Part shown: positions 16,713 through 23,850 of the stretch, piece by piece | How positions within the stretch are numbered: the first letter of the stretch is position 1 | Layout: each line of letters starts with the position of its first letter | NCBI GenBank assembly: GCA_963817905.1 | Contig: CAWFPS010000003.1 | Location: 682,001 to 746,000 of the forward strand | Length of the DNA stretch: 64,000 bases | Source of the DNA: VRUE01 sp963817905 | GTDB lineage: Bacteria > Actinomycetota > Thermoleophilia > Solirubrobacterales > 70-9 | Direction: 5' to 3' | Position numbers and translations under genes: made by a program | Notes under the pieces: generated by a model | What the model was told of the DNA's origin: nothing | Database searches by the model: none | The model's input: the letters and a program-made list of their open reading frames with translations, nothing else

Positions 16713-17374
16713 GGCTCGGCCTCCGGCACCCGGCGCACGACCAGCTTCGGCCAGCGGCCCTCCCCCTGCACGCGCTTCATGAACGAGTAGGTGCGGGGGC
16801 CGCAGAAGTAGACGACCGCGTCGTAGCGGTTGCTGTGCTGCGCGACGATCTGGCGAATCTGGCGATCGGTTTTGCACGAGAGCTCGGCCTCGATCGCGTG
16901 CCGCTCGCCGTCGATCTCGAAGACGGCGTCGGGCAGGTGGTCTCCGGGGTCGCGGCGGTTGAACACCGCGCGCTCGCAGACCCACACCCCACGTGGGGCC
17001 CGCGCGGCCAGATGCAGGCGGATCTCGTTGACGGCGCGACGATGGGCGAGCATCGCCACGTCGGGCGGCTTGTAATGGAAACCCGTGCTCGCCAGCCCCG
17101 CGCCGCGGCGGCTGGGCCAGAACCAGGGGTGGTCGCGGACGAGGAAGCGCTTGTGCTCGACGCAGCCGGCCGCTTCGAGGCCCTGGAGGGCCGCGACCCC
17201 CTCGGCGAGGGAGCCGCCAAGGAACCGCGCCAGCTGATCGAGCGGGATCGCCGCCTGCTCGGAGAGCAGGCGCAGCGCCGTGGCCTGCGCCGCGCTCAGC
17301 TCGGCGCCCCCGGGCAGGCAAGAGGGCCGATCCGGGCAGCGGTTGCCGTCGGTCATATTCGCCTGGGTGTGCAT
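16706..17374 (-). CDS. Replication-relaxation family protein (copy 2)
   Basis: The product (222 residues from ATG 17374; ATG 17356 is possible) has a winged helix (ALRLLSEQAAIPLDQLARFL) and a core with AVNEIRLHLAARAPRGVWVC and IEAELSCKTDRQIRQIV. The Glu-x-Glu and Lys in the latter look like a restriction-endonuclease-type core, as noted for this family. It is the first gene of a three-gene overlapping operon (copy 2, ATPase, copy 1). Confidence 0.75.
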   Translation of the reverse strand: MHTQANMTDGNRCPDRPSCLPGGAELSAAQATALRLLSEQAAIPLDQLARFLGGSLAEGVAALQGLEAAGCVEHKRFLVRDHPWFWPSRRGAGLASTGFHYKPPDVAMLAHRRAVNEIRLHLAARAPRGVWVCERAVFNRRDPGDHLPDAVFEIDGERHAIEAELSCKTDRQIRQIVAQHSNRYDAVVYFCGPRTYSFMKRVQGEGRWPKLVVRRVPEAEPC

Positions 17375-17483
17375 GGGCGAACCACCGCACGCTCCGCGTG
17401 CGACAACTGGGAGTCCTGCGCGCCCAGGCGAATCGGGGGGCCGGTCGCTGGCACACCGTCGGCACTGGGCCAGGCGCAGCTCG

Positions 17484-17628
17484 CCTTCGTCGCTGACTTC
17501 TCAGACCGCGAATGATCGCGCCGGCGGCGATCCCTGCAAGCCCCTGCGGGCAGGGGCTCCTGCGGCCCTGTGGGTTCCGGGATCGCCTGTCCGGCGCATC
17601 GCGGCCTTCGTCAAGTCAGCGACGAAGG
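17484..17628 (+). promoter_or_regulatory. Structured leader before the sigma-factor gene (copy 2)
   Basis: CCTTCGTCGCTGACTT (17484-17499) pairs perfectly with AAGTCAGCGACGAAGG (17613-17628), a 16-bp outer stem whose right arm runs into the ribosome-binding site GGGAGGTG. Inside are a 9-bp stem GGCGATCCC/GGGATCGCC (17526-17534, 17579-17587) and an 8-bp hairpin AGCCCCTG/CAGGGGCT (17539-17546, 17551-17558). If transcribed, the outer stem could hide the ribosome-binding site. The core matches the leader of xis-int. Confidence 0.6.
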
Positions 17629-17638
17629 GAGGTGAGCG

Positions 17639-18172
17639 GTGGGCGGTGCAGCTCCGGCAGTTCGGCAGGCGGGCCACTCGCGCACTGCGGCGCTCGCCGC
17701 TCAGCTCTACACGGAGCACCGCACCCACCTGCTCGCAATCGCCAGGCGCAACAGCGCCTGCGGCGAGGACGCCGAGGAGGCCCTGCAGGATGCCTTCATC
17801 CTCTTCATCGATCACTTCGATCCCGATGTCGAGGCGCCGCCCCTCGCCTGGCTGACCCTGACTCTGAAGCGACGTTGCTGGGCGCTCTACCGCCACCAGC
17901 GGTTGCGGGCTGCGACACGGCGCGAAGGGGGTGCCGAGGGGCTTCGGGACCCTCGCCGGCTCCCCGAGGAAGTGGCCGAGGCAACCAACGCCTTGGCCAG
18001 GGTGCGCGACCAACTGGCCGCCCTGAAGCCGGCCGAGCGGAGGGCACTCGGCTTGCTGGCCCTCGGCTACAGCTACCGCGAGATCGGCGAGCTGAGCGGC
18101 TGGACCTACACCAAGGTGAACCGCTGCATCGCCGAGGGGCGGGCGGCTTTGCGCGAACCGGCGAACGACTGA
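17639..18172 (+). CDS. Sigma-70-family (ECF-like) sigma factor A
   Basis: The GTG start at 17639 is fixed by a strong GGGAGGTG site. The 177-residue product has a region 2 (EDAEEALQDAFILFIDHFD) and a region 4 helix-turn-helix (LGYSYREIGELSGWTYTKVN). It resembles the factor at 37385, which shares GLGYSYAEI and GWTHTKVNRCLAEGRAALR. It lies on the plus strand, opposite the transfer operon. With its folded leader it is a good candidate regulator of element transfer or excision. Confidence 0.8.
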   Translation: MGGAAPAVRQAGHSRTAALAAQLYTEHRTHLLAIARRNSACGEDAEEALQDAFILFIDHFDPDVEAPPLAWLTLTLKRRCWALYRHQRLRAATRREGGAEGLRDPRRLPEEVAEATNALARVRDQLAALKPAERRALGLLALGYSYREIGELSGWTYTKVNRCIAEGRAALREPAND

Positions 18173-18173
18173 G

Positions 18174-18692
18174 CTACGGCCCGTAGCCGGCGGCGCGCAG
18201 CTCTGCCAGCGTCACCATCAGCGTCCGCGGCGCAGTGCTGAGGCCGCGGAAGCCGAAGCGCTCGTAGAAGCCCGCCGCCGCGTCGTCGATCGCGTGCACG
18301 ATCACCGCTCGCACGGCGACCTCCTGCGCAGCCCGGGAAACCCGCTCGAGCGCATCTCCGAGCAGGCTCGTGCCGAGTCCCTGTCCCTGGCTACGCGCGT
18401 CGACGGCGAGGCGGGCGAGGATCGCCGCTGGAATCGGAAAGTGCCGGGAGAGGCCCTTGCGGACGGCTTCGGTCGCCTTCTCGTGCTCAAGCTGACCGGC
18501 CACGAGCGTGTAATAGCCACGCACCGCGGCGTGCTCATTGGTCGCGACGAAAGTGCGGGTCGCGTCGCCTCGCTCGCCCTGGCCTGCGTAGCGGTGCAGC
18601 CAGCGGTCGAGCGACTCCTGGCCGCAGGCGAAATCCGCCACATCGTGAGCCGCGGGGTCGTAGCGCTCGGTGAGCGCAGCCGCTTCGCTCAC
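18174..18692 (-). CDS. GNAT acetyltransferase toxin (TacT-like)
   Basis: The 172-residue GNAT-fold protein starts ERYDPAAHDVADFACGQESL, has the acetyl-CoA loop VDARSQGQGLGTSLL and ends with GFYERFGFRGLS. Toxins of this group acetylate aminoacyl-tRNA and stop translation. The upstream 89-residue DUF1778-type antitoxin overlaps it by 4 bases, the standard TacA-TacT arrangement. Both lie at the end of the transfer gene cluster. Confidence 0.88.
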   Translation of the reverse strand: MSEAAALTERYDPAAHDVADFACGQESLDRWLHRYAGQGERGDATRTFVATNEHAAVRGYYTLVAGQLEHEKATEAVRKGLSRHFPIPAAILARLAVDARSQGQGLGTSLLGDALERVSRAAQEVAVRAVIVHAIDDAAAGFYERFGFRGLSTAPRTLMVTLAELRAAGYGP

Positions 18693-18958
18693 GCGCGGCG
18701 GCGGAGATCTTCGAGTCGAGCGATCGTGCTCTCGTCGGGCCGCTCGAGCGCGTCGAGGAAGCGCGCCGCCTCCTGCTCGCCGAGAACAATCTCAGGCCGA
18801 TCGGCGAGCACCTCCTGCGCCCGCTCCTGGGCGGCGCGGCGGAAGAAGTCGCTCAAGCTCTCGCCCAGTGCCGAGGCCGCGGCGGCGTCGAGCCGGCGCT
18901 CCTCGTCGCTGAGCCGGACTTCGATCCGGCGGGTCTTCGGGCTCGTAGTCGGCTCCAT
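18689..18958 (-). CDS. DUF1778 ribbon-helix-helix antitoxin (TacA-like)
   Basis: The 89-residue protein begins with a ribbon-helix-helix segment (TRRIEVRLSDEERRLDAAAA, then LGESLSDFFRRAA) and ends in a variable toxin-neutralising tail. It should bind and block the GNAT toxin and repress its own promoter. A short palindrome lies directly upstream of the start. Confidence 0.88.
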   Translation of the reverse strand: MEPTTSPKTRRIEVRLSDEERRLDAAAASALGESLSDFFRRAAQERAQEVLADRPEIVLGEQEAARFLDALERPDESTIARLEDLRRRA

Positions 18959-18962
18959 GCTC

Positions 18963-18975
18963 CGTACATCGTACG
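18963..18975. promoter_or_regulatory. Palindromic operator of the TacA-like antitoxin
   Basis: CGTAC-ATC-GTACG is a perfect 5-bp inverted repeat 5 bases upstream of the antitoxin ATG. On the minus strand it contains TACGAT, a -10-like box 9 bases before the start. Ribbon-helix-helix antitoxins usually bind such palindromes across their -10 region. Confidence 0.6.
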
Positions 18976-19015
18976 TGAACCAGACAGGATGCGCGACTAC
19001 GCCCGTGGCCGAGCG

Positions 19016-20140
19016 CTAGCCCGAGAGCGGAAATGCCTCCACCCATTCCCGCGGCGGGCACAGGCCCGGGCAGCCGTAGCTGGAGCTTCTCCAGGAGACG
19101 TGAAGGTGGGCGTTGGAGCCGGCGTGGGTGGGATCGCCATGCGCGGGATAGCCGTTGTAGCCGATGAACTGGATCGCCGCCGCCAGCGGGCAGACGGGAG
19201 CTGAGCCCGAGGCGCCGCAGTCTTCGCGCCATCCGAGGGTTTCCGCCGCCCGGCGTGCGGTTTCATCCCATCCCTGGCCGGAGGCCGGGACCATGTCCAT
19301 CGCGGTGCCGTCGCCGTGGGTGTTGTGGCCGGCCTCGCGGGCGGCGCTCACGCGCAGGTGAAAGGTCTGCAGCAGCCAGACCGCATCCGGCCAGATCCGC
19401 GCATCCACCGACTCCGGCGCTCCACCTCCAACCCAGAGCGAGGCGGGAATCGCCTTGAAGGACCGGGGCTGGAAGAGCTTGCGCACCTCGTGAAGCAGGG
19501 CGTCGCCTTCCGGCCTCGCGGCTTCGCTGCAGACGACGCGCCCGCCGAAGCCGGCCGCTTTTTCCAAGACCTCTTCGACGTACCACTCGGCGTGGTTGTA
19601 GGCGAAGATCGCCGCGTGCCAGTCCTTCGGCGCACCCGAGAGGTGCATGTAGTTGGCGGTGCCGAAGATCGAGTCGGGAATGCCGTAGACGTCCTTGATC
19701 CCGTCTCCGTCGGCATCCTGTCCGTAGGTTTCCCAGCTCGGCACGAGGAACTGGCCGGGGCCCTCGGCGCCGGCCGAGTTCTGGGTGCCCGGCGCCACCC
19801 CCGGCAAGGTCGAGCGGCCGAAGTTCGACTCGACGTAGTGGATGGCGGCGACGATCGCGAAGCCTTCGGCGCCGAGCCTGTACTTCGTCGCGGCCCTCTC
19901 CAGCCACGGGACGTAGTTGGCGGGAATCTGATCCCCACCCTCCCCCCGCACCACACAGCTCTGAGCGCCGCCCGCGAAGGAGCTGGAGGAGACGAACAGG
20001 AGCCCGCTGAAGAGCAGCAGCGGCACCAAGACCGCCAAGAGGGCGACCGCCAGCTTCCATCCGGCCACCCCTCTGACGACGCCGATGACGGTCGGGCGGG
20101 ATCGGGAGGAAGCCGAGCGACCGTCGCGGCTCGCCATCAC
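19016..20140 (-). CDS. Membrane-anchored transglycosylase/peptidase for conjugation
   Basis: The 374-residue protein has a membrane helix at about 27-50 and then a lytic transglycosylase domain with catalytic E104 in HYVESNFGRS, AEGPGQF at 125-131 and YNHAEWYV at 181-188. The C-terminal part resembles an M15-type peptidase: H275 and D282 in THGDGTAMDM, and HLH at 346-348. It would cut both glycan and peptide bonds of the cell wall to let the secretion channel pass. Such peptidoglycan hydrolases are regular parts of Gram-positive type IV secretion systems. Confidence 0.8.
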   Translation of the reverse strand: MMASRDGRSASSRSRPTVIGVVRGVAGWKLAVALLAVLVPLLLFSGLLFVSSSSFAGGAQSCVVRGEGGDQIPANYVPWLERAATKYRLGAEGFAIVAAIHYVESNFGRSTLPGVAPGTQNSAGAEGPGQFLVPSWETYGQDADGDGIKDVYGIPDSIFGTANYMHLSGAPKDWHAAIFAYNHAEWYVEEVLEKAAGFGGRVVCSEAARPEGDALLHEVRKLFQPRSFKAIPASLWVGGGAPESVDARIWPDAVWLLQTFHLRVSAAREAGHNTHGDGTAMDMVPASGQGWDETARRAAETLGWREDCGASGSAPVCPLAAAIQFIGYNGYPAHGDPTHAGSNAHLHVSWRSSSYGCPGLCPPREWVEAFPLSG

Positions 20141-20650
20141 TCCCCCGCCCCACTCGCAAGCCAGGCCGAGCCGCGCCGCTCGAAGACGAAGGAGAACCTC
20201 TCGGTGAAGCTGCCGCGGTCGACCGAACCGCTGATCACGGCTCGGGGCGGCAGCGCCGAGACGAAGGCCACCGCGACCCGGCCCACCTTGGCGGTGGCGA
20301 GGAGGCCCGGGGGCGCCGGGCCTGGCGGCCGGGCGAGCATCTGGTGGGCGAAGGCCGGGGTGGCGTGCGCGCGCAGTGCAGACGCCAGCCGCGGCCCAAG
20401 GCGACCCGCCTCATAGGGCAGGAAGGCAGCCAGGAACCCGCGTGCCGCCGCCCTCACTTGCCGCTGCAGGCGCCGTTCGGCTCGGGCAGCCGCGTCGGTG
20501 GCCACGGTGACGCCGCGCGCGGCCCGCTCTCGGCACCGTCCTCGGCGCGCCCAGTTCATTGCCGCCCAGCGCGAAGGCCAGGGCCGAGCCGGCAAGGGCC
20601 GCACAGACGCCGAGGAAGAGGACTGAGCGCCGCCGCTCGGACCCGCTCAT
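20137..20650 (-). CDS. Small membrane-anchored transfer protein (frameshifted)
   Basis: The reading frame begins at ATG 20650, 4 bases after the VirB6-like stop, with an anchor segment (VLFLGVCAALAGSALAFALG). It loses its frame near 20520-20530 in a run of G/C. In the next frame a conserved-looking domain continues (VTVATDAAARAERRLQRQVR ... FTERFSFVFERRGSAWL) and overlaps the transglycosylase start by 4 bases. Removing one G restores one protein of about 170 residues. I do not recognise the family; position and anchor suggest a channel component, perhaps a TcpC/VirB8-like beta domain. Confidence 0.55.
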
Positions 20651-20653
20651 CTC

Positions 20654-23152
20654 TTAGCCTCCGCGCGAGAGGTTGCGGCGTGCGGCCAGATGCGCGCGGG
20701 CGCGACGATCGCGCCGCAACCGCTGCAGCTGCTCGCGACGCCGGGGGCCGTTGCCCTCGGAGCGCTGGCGCAATCCCTCGGCGCTCTGGCGCGGGCGACC
20801 GATCACCCGGCCGGGAACGCTCCCGGCGACATCCAACCTTTGGCGGTCGCGCTTGGTCGCCTTCTCGATCGCCGCCTCGGCCCGTTCGCGATCGGGGCCC
20901 TGCAGCTCTTCGAACTGGGCGCGGTCATAGCCGGCACGGTGGGCATGGTCGGCGGGATCTCGCGAGTGGCGCAGCAGCTCCCGGTCCTCGGCTTCAAAGC
21001 GCTGCAGATCGCGATCGCTCCAGCGCCGGCCGAGCTGGCGCTGGTTGCGATCGGCCCGAGCGAGGAGCGAGCGAGCCTGCTCGTAGCCCTCGCGGGGGAG
21101 GTCCGCCTCCCCCGCGGCCCGCGGGCGTCGCTGCGCTCCCTGCCGCGAAGCAGCCGGCTCGGGGCTGGCGGCCGCGGCTTTCTTTCCCTTCCTCCCTGGC
21201 GTGGGCTTGGCGAGACCGGGACCGATGTCCTCGGCAGCTGCCGGTTTGCCCTCGACCCTGCCGACCGTGCGCCTGGCCTGGCGATAGCGCTGGTCGGCCA
21301 GGGCGCGGGCGCTGTCTTGCAGCGAGCCCTTCGCCGTCTCCCGCGTCGCCTCGCCGCGCTCGGCGGCGCGGGTGCGGGCCCAGTGCGCACCGCGGCGCCC
21401 GACGCCTTTTACCGCACCCCCGGTCGATTGCGAGATCCGTCGCGAGAGAGTGAAGGCGGCCATCTTGCCGACGAACCCCCGCTCGCCACGCTCGGCCTCG
21501 CCGATGCTGATCCAGCCGACCAGCTCGGCCCGCTTGAGGAAGACCGCCCAGGAGAAGGCGCAGGACATCAGGAACCCGGTCGCGCTCCCGCCCGGGCCGT
21601 CGACCTGGCCGAGAATCGAGATCCCGAGCAGGACGACCGAGAGGAAGGCGGCGTAGATCACCTTGGCGGCGATCGCCCCGAGCAGGGTCAGGCCCCAGGT
21701 CTTGAAGGCGCGGCGGCCGGAGTCGCCCAGCAGCGGGAAGAAGAGCGCGAAGGGCGCAACCAGGAGCAGGACGAAGGCGATCGCGGCCTGGGTGAAGAGG
21801 CGGATCGCCAGCCAGGCCAAGAGCAGGATCGCTCCCGCCAGCCCGATCGCGAAGAGGGCCAGCATCGAGAGCCGGGTCAGCACTCCATCGCCACCCTGCG
21901 CCGCGACTTTGGGCTTGTAGTGATCGTCGCCGTCGAAGTACTTCCAGAGCGCTTCGCGGGCCGGACTGCCCGGTGAGGAGCGCAAGTAGAGGTCGATCAC
22001 CCGCCGCGGACGCCCATAGCGCTTGCGGGCGAAGTCGGCGCAGGCTTCCTTGGCGTCGTCGCTGCCGAGGTTGGAGAGCACGGCGAGCAGGGCCAGGGCG
22101 CCGAAGTCCTCGCAGAACTTCTCATCGGCCTTTTGCACCGCTTCGGCGGGCGGCGGCCCGAGCGCCCATTGGACGTCGGAGAAGTCGAGGCCGGCGAAGG
22201 GGACCTCGACCAGCCGCGACCAGGTGCGCGACATCGCTTCCGCGTAGGTGCCGGTCGGCCGTGAGACCGAGCCCGACTGCGGAGCGCTGACGGTCGCCAA
22301 GGCCATTTCGTCAGAGAAGGAGGCGAGGCGGCCGACCGATTCGCGCGGTGAGTGGACGACCCAGAGGCCGATCACCAACATCGCGATCGCCGCCAGGGTC
22401 CCCACCACCCCGGCGGCCAGCTCGCGGCGCAGCAGGCCCTTGTAGGCGAACCAGATTCCGCCGCAGACGATCAGGGTGCTGAGCCAGGGGTCGGTGATCG
22501 CCCCGTAGAGGCGCCCCAGGGTCGCCGAGATCTGGCTCATCGTCTGCCCGTCGGCGAAGGGGTTGAGCCCGAAGGCGAGCCCGAGCAACTCCAGGACCAG
22601 CTTGAGGACGAAGATCAGGCCCAACCAGATCCCGTTTAGGACGGTCGCGAAGGCGTAGGTGATGTCCCCCACCGGGTGGGTGACGCCGGTTGCGATGAAG
22701 ATGTCGAAGCCGTAGTTGGAAGCCGGGTAGTTGCTCTCCGGGGTGCCGTTGGCTTCGCAGCTGAGCCGGGTCGGGCGGCTGCGGATCTGCCCGAGCTCGT
22801 CGCAGACGGGGTTGTGGATCCCGAGTCCGCTGAGCGGGTCGACCTGGCCAGTACTGCCGAGTTCGGAGGCGAGGCTGCCGGCACCGACCTGGCCGGGGGC
22901 GGTCAGCTGGGGCGGAGGAGCTTCTTCTTCGCCGGCCGGCTTTTCGACGCCAGCGCCCTTGTGCTTGTGGGCGGCCTTGGTCGGAGCCGGCGGCGCCGAG
23001 CCTCCGGCGCCGCGCGCGGAGGCGGGCACCGGCGCGCAGAGCGCAACGGCAACCACCAGCGTCAGCGCGATGAGCACGAAGGGCGCCCGAAGAGGGGGTC
23101 CATCGTCGAGGGAGGGCCGGGCCAGGCTGAGACCACTCAAAGCCGCCGCCAT
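20654..23152 (-). CDS. VirB6/TrbL-like polytopic conjugation protein
   Basis: From ATG 23152 the product is 832 residues. A signal-anchor (APFVLIALTLVVAVALCAPV) is followed by a Pro-rich stretch and at least six hydrophobic segments, for example LNGIWLGLIFVLKLVLELLG, STLIVCGGIWFAYKG, AIGLAGAILLLAWLAIRLFT and IAFVLLLVAPFALFFPLLG. The last 300 residues are soluble, highly charged and rich in Arg, Glu and Gln. VirB6/TrbL proteins form the inner-membrane channel of type IV secretion. It lies between VirB4-like and transglycosylase genes. Confidence 0.78.
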   Translation of the reverse strand: MAAALSGLSLARPSLDDGPPLRAPFVLIALTLVVAVALCAPVPASARGAGGSAPPAPTKAAHKHKGAGVEKPAGEEEAPPPQLTAPGQVGAGSLASELGSTGQVDPLSGLGIHNPVCDELGQIRSRPTRLSCEANGTPESNYPASNYGFDIFIATGVTHPVGDITYAFATVLNGIWLGLIFVLKLVLELLGLAFGLNPFADGQTMSQISATLGRLYGAITDPWLSTLIVCGGIWFAYKGLLRRELAAGVVGTLAAIAMLVIGLWVVHSPRESVGRLASFSDEMALATVSAPQSGSVSRPTGTYAEAMSRTWSRLVEVPFAGLDFSDVQWALGPPPAEAVQKADEKFCEDFGALALLAVLSNLGSDDAKEACADFARKRYGRPRRVIDLYLRSSPGSPAREALWKYFDGDDHYKPKVAAQGGDGVLTRLSMLALFAIGLAGAILLLAWLAIRLFTQAAIAFVLLLVAPFALFFPLLGDSGRRAFKTWGLTLLGAIAAKVIYAAFLSVVLLGISILGQVDGPGGSATGFLMSCAFSWAVFLKRAELVGWISIGEAERGERGFVGKMAAFTLSRRISQSTGGAVKGVGRRGAHWARTRAAERGEATRETAKGSLQDSARALADQRYRQARRTVGRVEGKPAAAEDIGPGLAKPTPGRKGKKAAAASPEPAASRQGAQRRPRAAGEADLPREGYEQARSLLARADRNQRQLGRRWSDRDLQRFEAEDRELLRHSRDPADHAHRAGYDRAQFEELQGPDRERAEAAIEKATKRDRQRLDVAGSVPGRVIGRPRQSAEGLRQRSEGNGPRRREQLQRLRRDRRARAHLAARRNLSRGG

Positions 23153-23161
23153 GCGCGGCCT

Positions 23162-23180
23162 GGCCGCTACGATCTGTGAC
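23162..23180 (+). promoter_or_regulatory. Leaderless -10 element of the DUF2281-type antitoxin
   Basis: TACGAT (23168-23173) is followed by CTGTGAC and the ATG, the TANNAT-N7-start layout seen at other antitoxins in the window. No convincing -35 box was seen. Confidence 0.5.
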
Positions 23181-23381
23181 ATGACTACGCGTGAGAAAGC
23201 CCACCGGCTGCTCGATGAGTTGCCAGAGTCCGAGGTGGAGCCCGTAATCGAGTTCATCGCCTCGCGACACGAGGGCGAGCCGGAAATGGCGGAGCTGCCA
23301 GAGGCCTGGAAGACCTTCGAGGACGGCACGCCGCAGCCCAACTGGGTGGCACTGCTGCACGAGTCGCGGCGCGACCGTTGA
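23181..23381 (+). CDS. DUF2281-like antitoxin of a PIN toxin
   Basis: The 66-residue protein begins MTTREKAHRLLDELPESEVE and ends WVALLHESRRDR. It belongs to short antitoxins paired with PIN toxins. Its ATG follows TACGAT by exactly 7 bases, so the transcript is probably leaderless. It lies on the plus strand inside the minus-strand transfer cluster, divergent from the VirB6-like gene 28 bases away. Confidence 0.75.
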   Translation: MTTREKAHRLLDELPESEVEPVIEFIASRHEGEPEMAELPEAWKTFEDGTPQPNWVALLHESRRDR

Positions 23382-23774
23382 GCTTGGTAGTTGACGCGAC
23401 TGTCGTCGCCGTCGCACTCACCCAGGCGGATGGTTTCGAGGCGCTCCGCGAGGAGGATCTCGTCGCCCCGGCGCTGATGTGGTCTGAGACTCGCTCGACC
23501 CTGCACCTCGGACTGCTGAAGGGAAAGGTCAGCGCCGAGCATGCGACGGTCCAGCACGACCGCCTCGAATCCTGCCCGGTTCGCCGGGTCGAGGAGCCGA
23601 GGCTCGGCCGCGCCGCCTGGGAGATCGCCGAGCAGTTCGGCTGGGGGCGCACCTACGACGCCGAATACGTCGCGCTGGCGCAGATCCTCGGCTGCCCGGC
23701 TGGTGACGCTCGACATCAAGCTGCGCAACGGAACCGACCGGCTCGGCTTCGTGGTGACGCCGACCGAGTTGTGA
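23378..23774 (+). CDS. PIN-domain toxin (VapC-like), frameshifted
   Basis: A TTG start overlaps the antitoxin stop (TTGA). The PIN pattern is clear: LVVDATVVAVALTQ with the first Asp, a Glu in APALMWSETRS, and the Asp in YDAEYVALAQILG. Directly after this the frame slips in the CCC at 23696-23700. In the next frame the expected C-terminus continues as RLVTLDIKLRNGTDRLGFVV and ends at 23774. One extra C explains it. If real, the toxin is broken while its antitoxin is intact. The family cleaves RNA. Confidence 0.75.
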
Positions 23775-23850
23775 GGTAGCGGCGCTGCAAAAAGGGAGCG
23801 TGGCGTGCACGCGAGCGTCGGCCCCACGGACGGCGTCTCGAGACAGCTCT

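Noticed and set aside
20411..20650. A separate 79-residue gene before the small transfer gene
   Set aside because: Its second half is Arg/His-rich noise, and the conserved sequence continues in the adjacent frame; one frameshifted gene explains both pieces better.
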